Shown one piece after another: positions 27,664 through 39,739 of a DNA stretch of 64,000 bases (its first letter is position 1; each line of letters begins with the position of its first letter). The notes under the pieces were generated by a model, which did not search any database, was not told the DNA's origin, and saw nothing but the letters and a program-made list of their open reading frames with translations. The translations under genes were made by a program, and so were the position numbers. Source of the stretch: Thalassospiraceae bacterium LMO-SO8 (lineage in GTDB: Bacteria > Pseudomonadota > Alphaproteobacteria > Rhodospirillales > Casp-alpha2); contig CP134226.1 in the NCBI GenBank assembly GCA_031655335.1, forward strand, positions 1,736,001-1,800,000, read 5' to 3'.

Positions 27664-28584
27664 ATGATGGATGCTCTTCCGCCCCTGAAGGCGTTGCGCG
27701 CCTTCGAAGCCGCGTTCCGCCATGAAAGCTTCGTCGAGGCGGCGCGGGAATTGAACGTGACGCCCTCGGCGGTCAGTCATCAGATAAAGTTGCTGGAGGA
27801 CGTGCTGGGCCTGCCCCTGTTCCGCCGCGAGGTGCGCGCCGTGGTCCCGACGGCGGCGGCCCGCGCCGCCTATCCGGGGGTGCGCCGGGGGTTCGAGGAA
27901 CTGGCCGGGGCCATGGCGCGCATCCGCCCGCCCAAGGCGGGGCCCCTGGTGTTGTCCTGCGTGCCGTCCTTCGCCATGAAATGGCTGATCCCCCGCCTGG
28001 ACCGCCGCCCCGCCGGTTTGCAGGTGCAGATCGTGGCGACCCGCGACCGCGCCGACCTGATCGCCGGCGAGGCCGACATGGCGATCCGCTTCGGCATGGG
28101 GAATTATCCGGGGTTGGACGCCCACCGCCTGTTCGACGAAATGGTGGTGCCCCTGGCCGCCCCCGCGCTGCTGGCGGGCGGGCGGGCGCTCGACGGGCCG
28201 CGCGACCTGCGCCACTTCACCCTGCTGCACGACGATTCCGTGGCCTTCGATCCCCTGGCGCCCGACTGGCGGTCGTGGCTGGCCGCCGCCGGGTTCCCGG
28301 ACCTGGAGGCCGAGGCGGGGCCCCGCTTCACCGCATCGGAAAACGTGTTGCAGGCGGCGATCGCGGGGGCGGGGGTGGCGCTCGGCCGCTGGTCCATGGC
28401 CGCCGGGGACATCGAGGCAGGGCGTCTGGCCGTGCCCTTCGGGCCGTCCTTGACGCTACAGCCGGCCTATTACCTGCTGTCCGTGCCGGGCCGCGCCGAG
28501 GCGCCCGCCTGCCGCCTGTTCCGCGACTGGCTGTTGGACGAGGTCGCGCGGTTTCAGGCCCGCCCGGGCCATGCGGCGCCGTGA
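27664..28584 (+). CDS. LysR-family regulator, GcvA-like
   Basis: 306 residues. Its N-terminus LPPLKALRAFEAAFRHESFV and helix-turn-helix TPSAVSHQIKLLEDVLG put it in the GcvA branch, with the usual LysR substrate-binding domain after it. An AT-rich 119-base region separates it from the divergent enoyl-CoA hydratase gene. It runs tail to tail with the acetoacetyl-CoA synthetase gene with no spacer. Control of acyl-CoA genes is inferred from position only. Confidence 0.9.
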   Translation: MMDALPPLKALRAFEAAFRHESFVEAARELNVTPSAVSHQIKLLEDVLGLPLFRREVRAVVPTAAARAAYPGVRRGFEELAGAMARIRPPKAGPLVLSCVPSFAMKWLIPRLDRRPAGLQVQIVATRDRADLIAGEADMAIRFGMGNYPGLDAHRLFDEMVVPLAAPALLAGGRALDGPRDLRHFTLLHDDSVAFDPLAPDWRSWLAAAGFPDLEAEAGPRFTASENVLQAAIAGAGVALGRWSMAAGDIEAGRLAVPFGPSLTLQPAYYLLSVPGRAEAPACRLFRDWLLDEVARFQARPGHAAP

Positions 28585-30570
<1,986 letters not shown>

Positions 30571-30682
30571 TCCCTATCGTGATTTTCTGCCGGGGCGTCG
30601 GGCCGCCAGCGTGTTTCGCGCATTCTGCCCGCACCCCGGCAGCGCGGCAACGGTCTGTTGCGCCCCCGCCGGCCGTCAGACG

Positions 30683-31699
30683 TCACCCGCCGGCCGGCTG
30701 GGAAAAGCGCACCACGGCGAGTGCCGCGACCCAGCCCGCGTTGATCAAACAGGCGACGGCGTAGAGATAAAGGGCGCGGCCGATGTCGGCGGCCGTCGCC
30801 TTTGCCGTGCCATGGCCGATCCAGGGGTCGCGGGCGATGTCCTGGGCATAGCGCCGTGGGCCGGCGAGAGCGAGGCCGAGGGCCCCGGCCATGGCGCCTT
30901 CCGGCCAGCCGGCGTTGAGCGAGCGGTGCTTGCCGGCGTCGCGCAGCATCACCTTGACCGCCTGCCAGGGCTGGCCGGCGGGGGCGAAGGGGGCGCCTAA
31001 ACAGATGAACAGGCCCGACAGCCGGGCCGGAATCAGGTTCAAGACATCGTCCAGCCGCGCCGCGGTCATGCCGAACGCCCGGTATTTCGGCGTGCGGTGG
31101 CCGATCATGCTGTCCATGGTGTTGACGGCCTTGTAGATGAACAGGCCGGGTGCCCCGAACAGGACATAAAAGAAAACGGGGGCGACGACCCCGTCGCAGA
31201 AGTTTTCGGCCGCCGATTCGATGGCGGCGCGGGCGACGCCGTGCTCGTCGAGCTGCTGCGGGTCGCGCCCGACGATGTGCGACACGGCCTCGCGGCCGGC
31301 CTCCAGATTGTTCTCAAGCCCCCGCCGCACGGCGCGCACATGGTCGTAAAGCCCCCGTTGCGCGATCAGCAGCACGATGCAGAACAGCTCGACGATCCAG
31401 CCCCAGGGGTGGACGAACGACAGCCAGGCCACGCCCAGCCCCAGGCCGCCGGTCAACGTCACCACGGCCAGCACGGTGACGGCGCCGCGCACGGCGCGGT
31501 CCATTTCCGGGCGTCTGTCGCGGTTCAGCTTGCGGTCGAGCCAGTCGATGAGAGAACCCAGCAGCGCCACCGGATGCTTGGCGCGTTTGAACAGCCACGG
31601 CGTGTCGCCCAGATAGGCGTCAAGCAGCAGGGCAAGCAGCAGGAGAATCAGGGGGTCGAAGGCCGCCTTCCCCCCGTCGATGAGACCGATCAACAGCAT
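30683..31699 (-). CDS. cbiB: Adenosylcobinamide-phosphate synthase CbiB/CobD
   Basis: 338 residues with several membrane helices. Signatures include DAYLGDTPW near the N-terminus, HPVALLGSLIDWLD and RDPQQLDEHGVARAAIESAAEN. The enzyme attaches aminopropanol phosphate to cobyric acid late in cobalamin synthesis, in the membrane. Other cob genes are not in this window, and no cobalamin riboswitch is seen upstream. A product of the pathway is used by the mutase at 55867. Confidence 0.93.
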   Translation of the reverse strand: MLLIGLIDGGKAAFDPLILLLLALLLDAYLGDTPWLFKRAKHPVALLGSLIDWLDRKLNRDRRPEMDRAVRGAVTVLAVVTLTGGLGLGVAWLSFVHPWGWIVELFCIVLLIAQRGLYDHVRAVRRGLENNLEAGREAVSHIVGRDPQQLDEHGVARAAIESAAENFCDGVVAPVFFYVLFGAPGLFIYKAVNTMDSMIGHRTPKYRAFGMTAARLDDVLNLIPARLSGLFICLGAPFAPAGQPWQAVKVMLRDAGKHRSLNAGWPEGAMAGALGLALAGPRRYAQDIARDPWIGHGTAKATAADIGRALYLYAVACLINAGWVAALAVVRFSQPAGG

Positions 31700-31865
31700 G
31701 GCGCGGCCAGAATGGGGGGTGCTCCCCCCCGGGTCAATGGCGCCGCATGCGCGGGGGCGGGTTGGCCTGGGGGCTGTATTGGTACGGTTTTAAGGATAAT
31801 GTAAGGGTCAACGGCTAGGCTCCCGCCCGGACAGGCGACGACATGGGCACGGGATACGCAGGAAC

Positions 31866-32603
31866 ATGGCGGAACAGGCAAAACCGAAGGCGCCCGGCGC
31901 CGCGCCGGGCAAGGCAAAACCCAAAGGGAAGGGCAAGCCGAAGGCCGGCGGCAAGGCCAAGAAGGGCCTGCCCAAAAGCTTCTTCTGGGGCTTTATCCTC
32001 ATCCTTGTCGTGCCGGCCGTGGCCCTTTTGGGCTGGTACGCCTATCAGGTGATGGGCCATGTCGCGAAGGACAGTCAGGAAGCGCTCGACGCCCGGGCCA
32101 AGGAACTGGCCAGCAAGGCCAACCAGTTCGCCCGCCGCGCCGCGCAGGAAGGCTTCAAGATCCAGGATTTCGACGCCTGCGCCCAGATCAAGGAGCAATA
32201 CCGAATCCCGGCGGGTGTCGTGTACACGGAATTCACCCAGCGTCAGCTGGTCGGCCTGTCAAAGTTCGCGTCGGATGAACAGGTGACCGAACGCTGCATC
32301 CAGTTCGCCAAGGCAGTCGCCAAGATGGAGGCCATGTCTCATCACCTGCGCCATGTCTACGTCTGCCAGAAGGCGCAGTTCAACGCCGACAAGTCCGGCC
32401 GTTATTTTCTGACGGCCGATGCCGAGGGCAGGGGCGTGGTCGAAAATCTGAGCGGCCGGGCGACACTTCATCCGATCCAGGTGGGGGAATCGATCCTGCT
32501 GCGCGGATGGCAGATCTATAATCAGGGCGACGGTTGCGTGATCGTCGGCATGTCGAAATCGGGGACCTTCAGCTTCCGGGGCGGCGTGACGATTATCGAA
32601 TAG
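31866..32603 (+). CDS. Unrecognised protein with Lys-rich tail and one membrane helix
   Basis: 245 residues, not matched to a family. Residues 1-38 are low-complexity Lys/Ala/Pro/Gly (PKGKGKPKAGGKAKKG), followed by one clear transmembrane helix (about 42-65), so the basic tail is cytoplasmic. The extracytoplasmic part begins with a coiled-coil-like helix (SQEALDARAKELASKANQFA) and contains four cysteines (in the DACAQ, ERCIQ, YVCQK and GCVIV segments), possibly two disulfides. It ends in a beta-rich region. The histidine kinase gene starts 51 bases later on the same strand; a sensory partnership is possible but unproven. Confidence 0.7.
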   Translation: MAEQAKPKAPGAAPGKAKPKGKGKPKAGGKAKKGLPKSFFWGFILILVVPAVALLGWYAYQVMGHVAKDSQEALDARAKELASKANQFARRAAQEGFKIQDFDACAQIKEQYRIPAGVVYTEFTQRQLVGLSKFASDEQVTERCIQFAKAVAKMEAMSHHLRHVYVCQKAQFNADKSGRYFLTADAEGRGVVENLSGRATLHPIQVGESILLRGWQIYNQGDGCVIVGMSKSGTFSFRGGVTIIE

Positions 32604-32622
32604 GCCTGTATTCGGACATGCA

Positions 32623-32649
32623 GGGGGGGGGAGATGTTCTTGGGGGGGG
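32623..32649 (+). repeat. Two long G homopolymer tracts at the kinase gene start
   Basis: A run of nine G (32623-32631) and a run of eight G (32642-32649) lie between the in-frame ATG at 32618 and the preferred ATG at 32654. If translation starts at 32618, both tracts are coding and a one-base slip would shift the frame; if it starts at 32654, the second tract sits where the ribosome site should be. Confidence 0.85.
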
Positions 32650-32653
32650 CATC

Positions 32654-34576
32654 ATGGGCACGACAATTTTCGGTACGTCCGCGACCTGGGACGCCCTAGT
32701 CGCCGTGGAAATCCTATTGATTGCCGTGGCCGTTGTCGGCACGGCCGTGACGCTCCGGCGGTTCGGCGAGCTTCGCCGCGCCGGCGCGACCCTGGGCGTG
32801 GCCCTGGTCCTGGCCGGTCTGTGGATGGGCATTCTGCTGTACGTCGCCGATTTGGTGATCATGAACACGCGCCCGGAGGCGAACGCCCTGGCGCAGGCGC
32901 TGGCGGCGGCGGCGCCCCTGGGCGCGGCGGCAAGCTGGTATGTCCTTTCCGCCTCGGTGGCCCTGGTCCTTGCGGGTCTGGTGGCGACGGTCTTGCGCAT
33001 GGTGCGCCAGACCATGGAACTGGACCGCCAGCGGCAGGCGCTCGAAGACAGCGAAAGCGTTTTGCGGTCGGTGTTCGAGAACGTTCCCGTCGGGCTGTTG
33101 ATCAAGGATGAAAATCACGTCGTCGAGCGGCCCAACCGCACCTATACGGATTGGTACGGCTTCGATGCCGAGACCATGGTCGGCCGCCGGTCCGACCAGA
33201 TCGAGGATTTCCAGGGACCAGATGAAGCGGCCTTCATGAACGAACAGGAAAGCCACGTCCTGACCACCGGCAACACGCTCAGCCGCCAGGTCGAACGCAC
33301 CTTCGCCGACGGCGAGCGGCGTATCCTGAACATCACCAAGTTCCCGATCCATGATCCCGCCGGTAACATCATCAAGGTCGGCTCGGTCAGCGTCGATCTG
33401 ACCGAACAGGTCCGGGCCCAGCGCAAGCTGGCGGAAAGCGAGGCCCGGTTCCGCGATTTCGCCGAGGTGGCGTCCGACTGGCTGTGGGAAATGGATGCGG
33501 ACCTGCGGTTCAGCTATTTCTCCCGCCGCACGAGCGACGTGACCGGCCTCGACCCCAGCATCCATCTGGGCATGCGGCGAACGGACGCCACGGCCGAAGA
33601 CACCAGCCAGGCGAAATGGCGCCGTCATCAGGAAGATCTGGAAAATCGCCGCCCGTTCCGCGATTTCGAATACCAGTTCAAGGACGGCAACGGCAATCCG
33701 CGGTCGGCCCGGATCAGCGGCAAGCCGCTGTTCACCGAGGACGGGAAGTTCGCCGGCTACCGCGGCACCGGCACGGACGTGACCGAGGAACGCCGCGCCC
33801 AGCGCGCCCGCGACGCGGCGCTGCGCTCGGCCGAGGAGGCGAACCGCGCCAAGTCCGAATTCCTGGCCGCCATGAGCCACGAACTGCGCACGCCCCTGAA
33901 CGCCATCCTGGGGTTCTCCGACATCCTGGCCAACGACTATTTCGGCGCGCCCGACGCGGCGAAACGCCGCGAGTACGCCAACGACATCCACGCCAGCGCC
34001 AGTCATCTGCTCGATCTGGTGAACGATCTTCTCGACATTTCGGCGATCGAGGCCGGGCGCACGGCGCTCAATCTGGCGCGGGAACCGATCGCCGGCATTA
34101 TCACCGACTGCGCCCAGACCATGACCGAGGTCGTCCGCGCCAAGGGCGTCGATCTTGAGGTCGTGGTGCCGGACGGCCTGCCGCCGATCCTCGCGGACCG
34201 CCGAGCGATCAAGCAGACGTTGCTGAACCTGCTGTCCAACGCGGCGAAGTTCACGGAACCGGGGGGACGTATCGCCATAACGGCGGAAACCGCCCCCGGC
34301 GCGGTGCGTATCCGGGTGTCCGACACGGGCATCGGCATCGCGCCCGAACGCCTGGACGATATGATGGCGACCGTCACCGGCGGCCCAGGATCACCCTATG
34401 TGGGGGATCCGCAGGCCCCCTATACGGTGGAAAAGGGCTGGGGTCTGGGGCTTGCCATTTCGCGGTCATTGGTGGAAATGCACGGCGGGGCCATCGCCAT
34501 CGAAAGCCGCCTCGGCGCGGGCACGACGGTGACCGTCGACCTGCCCGAGTATCGGGGCCCCGCCGAGGCCGGCTGA
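32654..34576 (+). CDS. PAS-domain membrane sensor histidine kinase
   Basis: About 640 residues from the ATG at 32654. Three or so membrane segments come first (to about residue 115), then two PAS domains (around SVFENVPVGLLIKDEN and ASDWLWEMDADLRFSYFS), each ended by a PAC-like VDLTEQ or TDVTEE motif. The phospho-acceptor is near H409 in MSHELRTPLNAILGF. The ATPase boxes are LLNLLSNAAKFTEP, SDTGIGIAPERL and GWGLGLAISRSLVEMHGG. There is no receiver domain and no adjacent regulator. An in-frame ATG at 32618 would place two G tracts inside the coding region. Confidence 0.9.
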   Translation: MGTTIFGTSATWDALVAVEILLIAVAVVGTAVTLRRFGELRRAGATLGVALVLAGLWMGILLYVADLVIMNTRPEANALAQALAAAAPLGAAASWYVLSASVALVLAGLVATVLRMVRQTMELDRQRQALEDSESVLRSVFENVPVGLLIKDENHVVERPNRTYTDWYGFDAETMVGRRSDQIEDFQGPDEAAFMNEQESHVLTTGNTLSRQVERTFADGERRILNITKFPIHDPAGNIIKVGSVSVDLTEQVRAQRKLAESEARFRDFAEVASDWLWEMDADLRFSYFSRRTSDVTGLDPSIHLGMRRTDATAEDTSQAKWRRHQEDLENRRPFRDFEYQFKDGNGNPRSARISGKPLFTEDGKFAGYRGTGTDVTEERRAQRARDAALRSAEEANRAKSEFLAAMSHELRTPLNAILGFSDILANDYFGAPDAAKRREYANDIHASASHLLDLVNDLLDISAIEAGRTALNLAREPIAGIITDCAQTMTEVVRAKGVDLEVVVPDGLPPILADRRAIKQTLLNLLSNAAKFTEPGGRIAITAETAPGAVRIRVSDTGIGIAPERLDDMMATVTGGPGSPYVGDPQAPYTVEKGWGLGLAISRSLVEMHGGAIAIESRLGAGTTVTVDLPEYRGPAEAG

Positions 34577-34608
34577 ATGCCCCTTTATCCCTTATTTTCC
34601 GCCGCCCC

Positions 34609-34637
34609 TTGCATCCCTCGGCCCTCGGCGCTATAAC
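34609..34637 (+). promoter_or_regulatory. Sigma-70-type promoter for rpmI-rplT-pheST
   Basis: TTGCAT (34609-34614) and TATAAC (34632-34637) are separated by exactly 17 bases. The start of transcription would lie near 34645, leaving a leader of about 115 bases before rpmI, long enough for L20-type autoregulation, although I cannot assign a specific structure. Confidence 0.6.
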
Positions 34638-34758
34638 CCGCGGCTCGACCGGGCGGCATGGCTTTGTAACGGGCATGCCTGGCCGCCCCGAAACGACTAT
34701 TGATCAAGACCTTGCGGCCTCCGCCATGGGCGGGGCCCACCAAAGAAAGGATGTCGAA

Positions 34759-34956
34759 ATGCCCAAGCTGAAGACCAAGTCCAGCACCAAGGGACGGTTC
34801 CGGGTCACCGGGACCGGCAAGGTGCGCGGCAATTTCTCCTTCAAACGGCACAATCTGCGCAAGCGCTCCACGAAAATGAAGCGCAAGGCACGGGGCACGA
34901 TGGTTCTGGACGCGACGAACGCGCGCCAGATCAAGTCCTACGCGCCTTATCTGTAA
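34759..34956 (+). CDS. rpmI: 50S ribosomal protein L35
   Basis: 65 residues, the normal length, starting MPKLKTKSSTKGRF and ending SYAPYL, with the KRHNLRKRSTKMKR basic core. The ATG at 34759 is fixed by homology and by AAAGAAAGG upstream; the longer open frame back to 34609 is not coding. It is the first gene of the rpmI-rplT-pheS-pheT run. infC, its usual upstream neighbour, lies 28 kb away on the other strand. Confidence 0.97.
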   Translation: MPKLKTKSSTKGRFRVTGTGKVRGNFSFKRHNLRKRSTKMKRKARGTMVLDATNARQIKSYAPYL

Positions 34957-34990
34957 CGCCGCGTATTTTTTGAATTAGGAGAGCTGGACA

Positions 34991-35350
34991 ATGGCACGAG
35001 TCACTCGGGGCGTCACCGCGCACGCCCGTCACAAGAAAGTCATCGCCCGCGCCAAGGGTTACCGCGGCCGGAACAAGAACAACTTCCGCATCTCGCTGGA
35101 AAAGGTCGAAAAGGCGCTGCAATACGCCTACCGCGACCGCCGCGCCAAGAAGCGGAACTTCCGCCGCCTTTGGATCACCCGCATCAACGCGGGTGTGCGC
35201 GAACACGGCATGACCTATTCCCAGTTCATGAACGGCCTGGACAAGGCCGGGATCGAGCTTGACCGCAAGGTTCTGTCCGATATCGCGATCCGCGAACCGG
35301 AAGCCTTCAAGTCGCTGGTGGAACAGGCCCAGGCCGCCCTCGGCAACTAA
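34991..35350 (+). CDS. rplT: 50S ribosomal protein L20
   Basis: 119 residues with the family N-terminus [17 protein letters not shown] and the RNA-binding stretch [15 protein letters not shown]20 is an early assembly protein that binds 23S rRNA, and in other bacteria it represses its own operon through the leader. AGGAGAG lies just before the ATG. It follows rpmI after 34 bases. Confidence 0.97.
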   Translation: MARVTRGVTAHARHKKVIARAKGYRGRNKNNFRISLEKVEKALQYAYRDRRAKKRNFRRLWITRINAGVREHGMTYSQFMNGLDKAGIELDRKVLSDIAIREPEAFKSLVEQAQAALGN

Positions 35351-35433
35351 TCCCGATCCGGTATCCGGCGCCCGTCCCGGCAAGGGACGGCGCGCCGGCC
35401 CCGGAACCGCCATCTGAATGACGAGGCCTGGCC

Positions 35434-36516
35434 ATGGAGAGTGTCGACAAGCTCCGTGAGGAACTGCTTGCCGCCGTTGAGGCGGCGGGCGATCTGGACG
35501 CGCTCGAACAGGTGCGCGTGGCGGCCCTCGGCAAGAAGGGCCGCATCACCGATCAGATGAAGGGCCTGGGTGCCCTTGACGGCGACCGGCGCCGCGAAGC
35601 GGGCCAGGCGCTCAACGCGCTGAAGGACGCGGTCGCCGACGCCCTGGACGCCCGCAAGGCGGCCATGGAGGGGGCGGCGCTCGACGCCCGTTTGGCGCAA
35701 GAGCGCATCGACGTCACCCTGCCCGTGCGGCCCGAGGACAGCGGGCGGATCCATCCCATCAGCCAGGTTATCGAGGAAATCGTCGCCATCCTGGGTGACA
35801 TGGGCTTCGGCATCGCGGAAGGCCCCGACGTCGAAGACGACTGGCACAACTTCACCGCCCTCAACATCCCGGCGGACCATCCGGCCCGCCAGGACCACGA
35901 CACCTTCTATCTGCCCGGGTCGGACGGCGCGGACGCGGCCCGTCTGGTCCTGCGCACCCATACCAGCCCCGTGCAGATCCGCACCATGCAGGCCGGCCCG
36001 CCGCCCTACCGGGTGATCGTGCCGGGCCGCACCTACCGCTGCGACTACGACGCGACCCATTCGCCCATGTTCCATCAGGTCGAAGCGCTGCTGGTCGACG
36101 AGAATACCCATATGGGCCACCTCAAGGGGTGTCTGATCGACTTCTGCCGCGCCTTCTTCGGCATCGACGACCTGCCCGTGCGCTTCCGGCCCAGCTATTT
36201 CCCCTTCACCGAACCCTCGGCCGAGGTCGACATCGGCTGCACCCGCGAAGGCGGCGAGCTGAAGATCGGCCACGGCGGCGACTGGCTGGAAATCGGCGGT
36301 TCGGGCATGGTCAATCCCAACGTGCTGCGCAATTGCGGCATCGATCCCGAAAAATACCAAGGCTTCGCCTTCGGCATGGGGGTCGAGCGCATGGCCATGC
36401 TGAAATACGGCGTGCCGGACCTGCGCACCTTCTATGAATCGGACCTGCGCTGGATGCGCCATTACGGCTTCGCGTCCCTCGACATCCCGTCCCTGACCGG
36501 GGGACTGAACCGATGA
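35434..36516 (+). CDS. pheS: Phenylalanyl-tRNA synthetase alpha chain
   Basis: 360 residues. An N-terminal coiled-coil arm is followed by the class II catalytic core: motif 2 ([20 protein letters not shown]), the [11 protein letters not shown] stretch and motif 3 ([17 protein letters not shown]). It forms an alpha2beta2 enzyme with PheT that charges tRNA-Phe. Its stop overlaps the pheT start (ATGA), which keeps the chains in balance. Confidence 0.97.
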   Translation: MESVDKLREELLAAVEAAGDLDALEQVRVAALGKKGRITDQMKGLGALDGDRRREAGQALNALKDAVADALDARKAAMEGAALDARLAQERIDVTLPVRPEDSGRIHPISQVIEEIVAILGDMGFGIAEGPDVEDDWHNFTALNIPADHPARQDHDTFYLPGSDGADAARLVLRTHTSPVQIRTMQAGPPPYRVIVPGRTYRCDYDATHSPMFHQVEALLVDENTHMGHLKGCLIDFCRAFFGIDDLPVRFRPSYFPFTEPSAEVDIGCTREGGELKIGHGGDWLEIGGSGMVNPNVLRNCGIDPEKYQGFAFGMGVERMAMLKYGVPDLRTFYESDLRWMRHYGFASLDIPSLTGGLNR

Positions 36517-38918
36517 AGTTCACCCTCGGCTGGCTCAAGCAGCACCTGGAAACCGACGCCACGTTGGCGGAAATCACCGACCGCCTGTCCATGGTCGGGC
36601 TCGAGGTCGAAGGCGTGACGGACCGGGCCAAGGGCCTGGAGACGTTCATCGTCGGCGAGGTTCTGGACGCCAAGCAGCATCCCGACGCGGACCGGCTGCG
36701 CGTCTGCCAGGTCAACACCGGCACGGAGACGGTCGAACTGGTCTGCGGTGCGCCCAATGCGCGGACGGGATTGAAGGGTGTGTTCGCGCCCTCCGGCTCC
36801 TACGTCCCGGGCACGGGCATCACCCTGAAGCCGACGGAAATTCGGGGCGTGACGTCCAACGGCATGCTGCTGTCGGAACGGGAAATGGGTCTGTCGGAAG
36901 ACCACGACGGGATCGTCGAACTGCCCGCCGATGCCGCCGTGGGGGCCCGCGCCGTCGACGTCATGGGCCTGGCCGATCCGGTCATCGAAATCGCCATCAC
37001 GCCCAACCGGGGCGATTGCCTCGGCGTGCGCGGCATCGCCCGCGACCTTGCGGCCTCCGGGCTCGGCAGCTTGAAGCCGCTCGATACCTCGCCGGTGCCG
37101 GGCGCGTTCGACAGCCCCCTCGGCGTGGCCCTCGACTTCACGGACGAGACCGCCAGTGCGTGTTCCAAATTCGTCGGACGCGCCTTCCGGGGCGTCAAGA
37201 ACGGACCCAGCCCGAAATGGCTGCAGGACCGCCTGACCGCCGTCGGCCTGCGCCCGATCTCGGCCCTGGTCGACGTCACCAACTACATCTCCTTCGAATT
37301 CGACCGCCCGCTGCACGTGTTCGACGCGGCCAAGGTTTCGGGCACGATCACCGCGCGCCTCGCCAAGCCGGGCGAAAAGATGCTGGCGTTGAACGAGACG
37401 GAATACGACCTGGACCCGGAAATGACCGTGATCGCCGACGACAACGGCCCGCAGGCTGTGGCCGGCGTGGTCGGCGGCCTGGACTCGGGCTGCACCGAGG
37501 CAACGACGGACGTGTTCCTGGAAGTCGCCTATTTCGACCCCGTGCGCACGGCCATGACCGGGCGCAAACTCAATCTTCAGACCGACGCCCGCTACCGGTT
37601 CGAGCGCGGCGTCGATCCGGCCTTCCTCGACGACGCCTGCGAAATCGCGACGCGCCTGATCCTGGACCTGTGCGGCGGCGAGGCATCGAATGTGGTGTCC
37701 GCCGGCGACGGCCCCGACTGGCGCCGCACCCTTGATTTCAACCTGGACAAGGTCGCGACCCTGGGCGGCACCGAGATCGACGGCGTCGAGGCGCGGCGGA
37801 TTCTCAACGTGCTGGGCTTCGCCATCGAGTCCGACCAGGGCAGCCGTCTGGTGGTCAACGTGCCGTCCTGGCGTTCGGATATCGTGTCGGAAGCCTGCCT
37901 GGTGGAAGAGATCGTGCGCATCAACGGCTACGACCGCATCGCGCCGGTCGCCGTGACCCGACCCGCGGGCGCCCAGGGCCCCGTGATGACCCCGGATCAG
38001 CGCCGCCGCGCCCAGGCCCGCCGCCTGCTCGCCCAGCGCGGCATGGTCGAGGCCGTGACCTATTCCTTCATGCCCGACGCCCAGGCCGCCCTGTTCGGCG
38101 GCGTCGCCGACAGCATGCGACTTCTCAATCCGATTTCCGCCGATCTCGACGTCATGCGACCGTCGATCCTGCCCAACCTGCTGACCGCCGCCGCGCGCAA
38201 CCAGGCGCGCGGTTATGCCGACCTGGCCTTGTTCGAGGTCGGCCCCCAGTTCCCGGGCGCCAAGCCGGAAGATCAGCAGCTGGTCGCATCCGGCATCCGT
38301 GTCGGCAAGACCGGCCCCCGCCACTGGGCGGCGCAGCCGCGCGGCGTCGACGCCTTTGACGCCAAGGCCGACGCTCAGGCGGTCCTGGCCGACCTGGGTC
38401 TGCCGGCCGACCGGGCACAGATCAAGACCGACGCGCCCGCCTGGTATCACCCGGGCCGTTCCGGCACCCTGCGTCTCGGCCCCATGGTGCTGGCCGCCTT
38501 CGGCGAGGTCCATCCGGCGATCCTGAAAGCCCTGGACGTGAAGGGCCCGGCCGTCGCCTTCGAAATCTATTTCGACAACCTGCCGGCGGTGAAGGCCAAG
38601 AAGTCCGCCGCCAAGCCGCATCTGGTGCTGTCGGCCCTGCAGCCGGTCGCCCGCGACTTCGCCTTCGTCGTCGACGCCGGCGTCGAGGCGGCCAAGGTCA
38701 TCAACGCCGCCCATGCCGCCGACAAGGCGCTGATCGCCGAGGTCACCCTGTTCGACGTCTACGAAGGCAAGGGCGTGGGCGAGGGCAAGAAGTCGCTGGC
38801 CATCAACGTCGTCCTGCAACCCGTGGAAAAGACCCTGACGGATGCCGAGATCGACGCCGTCGCCGACAAGGTCATCGCCGGCGTGACCAAGGCCACGGGC
38901 GGCGAGCTGCGGACCTGA
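36513..38918 (+). CDS. pheT: Phenylalanyl-tRNA synthetase beta chain
   Basis: 801 residues, full length. Domain order: a tRNA-binding EMAP/OB-like domain ([20 protein letters not shown]), the B3/B4 editing domain, B5, the inactive class II core-like region, and a C-terminal ferredoxin-fold anticodon-binding domain ([12 protein letters not shown] and onward). It edits mischarged Tyr-tRNA and binds tRNA. The stop overlaps the start of the next gene by one base (TGATG). Confidence 0.96.
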   Translation: MKFTLGWLKQHLETDATLAEITDRLSMVGLEVEGVTDRAKGLETFIVGEVLDAKQHPDADRLRVCQVNTGTETVELVCGAPNARTGLKGVFAPSGSYVPGTGITLKPTEIRGVTSNGMLLSEREMGLSEDHDGIVELPADAAVGARAVDVMGLADPVIEIAITPNRGDCLGVRGIARDLAASGLGSLKPLDTSPVPGAFDSPLGVALDFTDETASACSKFVGRAFRGVKNGPSPKWLQDRLTAVGLRPISALVDVTNYISFEFDRPLHVFDAAKVSGTITARLAKPGEKMLALNETEYDLDPEMTVIADDNGPQAVAGVVGGLDSGCTEATTDVFLEVAYFDPVRTAMTGRKLNLQTDARYRFERGVDPAFLDDACEIATRLILDLCGGEASNVVSAGDGPDWRRTLDFNLDKVATLGGTEIDGVEARRILNVLGFAIESDQGSRLVVNVPSWRSDIVSEACLVEEIVRINGYDRIAPVAVTRPAGAQGPVMTPDQRRRAQARRLLAQRGMVEAVTYSFMPDAQAALFGGVADSMRLLNPISADLDVMRPSILPNLLTAAARNQARGYADLALFEVGPQFPGAKPEDQQLVASGIRVGKTGPRHWAAQPRGVDAFDAKADAQAVLADLGLPADRAQIKTDAPAWYHPGRSGTLRLGPMVLAAFGEVHPAILKALDVKGPAVAFEIYFDNLPAVKAKKSAAKPHLVLSALQPVARDFAFVVDAGVEAAKVINAAHAADKALIAEVTLFDVYEGKGVGEGKKSLAINVVLQPVEKTLTDAEIDAVADKVIAGVTKATGGELRT

Positions 38919-39739
38919 TGGGCCCGCTCGACGCCTTCTCCACCGACCATCGCCGCGCCATCCGCGGCATCATCACCGACGTCGACGGCACCCTGACCAC
39001 CGGCGGCAAGATCACCGCGACCGCGCTGGCGGCGCTGGAACGTGCCCAGGCGGCGGGGCTCAAGATCGTCGCCGTGACCGGGGCCGCCGCCGGCACCTGC
39101 GACGCCATGGCGCGGACCTGGCCGGTCGATGCCGTGGTCGGGGAATCAGGCGGCTTCGTGTTCCGCCTGCATCCCGACACGGGGCGCATGGTGCATCTGC
39201 ATATCCTGGCGCGCGACGAACGGCGCAATCATTGGGCGCAGTACGAAAAGGTGTTGGCGGCGATCGTCGCCGAGGTGCCGGGGGCGGCGTTGGCCGCCGA
39301 CCAGGCCTACCGGGAAACCGACCTCGCCATCGACCATGCCCAGGACGTTGCGCCCCTGGGGGACGAAGCGGTCGCCCAGATCGTGTCCATCATGGAGGCC
39401 GCGGGCATGACCGCGACCTATTCCAACATTCACGTCAACGGCTGGCTCGGCCCTTACGACAAGCTGACGACGACCTGCCTGGTGTTGCGCGAACTGTTCC
39501 GCGCCGACGTGTCGGACGAAGCCGAACGCGGGCGCTGGATGTTCGTGGGCGACAGCCCCAACGACGCGCCGCTGTTCGACTTCTTCCCTCATGCCGTCGG
39601 CGTCGCCAACGTGCGCGACTTCGCCGACCGCCTTTCGGCCAAGCCCAAATATGTGACGGAAAACGCCTCGGGCGCCGGCTTCGCCGAAGCGGTCGACGCG
39701 GTGCTGGCGGCTCAGTCCGCCACCGGGGCCACGGAATAG
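38918..39739 (+). CDS. HAD-superfamily hydrolase (Cof/MPGP-like)
   Basis: 273 residues. Motif I is TDVDGTLTTGG, and the last motif is FVGDSPNDAPLFDFFPHAVGVAN, as in the Cof/mannosyl-3-phosphoglycerate phosphatase branch (cap type C2). The substrate is unknown. It is translationally coupled to pheT through TGATG, an unusual partner for a synthetase operon, and its 3' end overlaps the convergent cyclase gene by 28 bases. Confidence 0.87.
   Translation: MGPLDAFSTDHRRAIRGIITDVDGTLTTGGKITATALAALERAQAAGLKIVAVTGAAAGTCDAMARTWPVDAVVGESGGFVFRLHPDTGRMVHLHILARDERRNHWAQYEKVLAAIVAEVPGAALAADQAYRETDLAIDHAQDVAPLGDEAVAQIVSIMEAAGMTATYSNIHVNGWLGPYDKLTTTCLVLRELFRADVSDEAERGRWMFVGDSPNDAPLFDFFPHAVGVANVRDFADRLSAKPKYVTENASGAGFAEAVDAVLAAQSATGATE

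Noticed and set aside
31700-31865. A cobalamin riboswitch before cbiB.
   Set aside because: No B12-box sequence or suitable long leader is present, only a short G/C hairpin.
36462-38819. A 785-codon open frame antisense to pheT, and similar long antisense frames under scpA and the FAD oxidase.
   Set aside because: They are shadows caused by high third-position GC; the translations are low-complexity and match no family.
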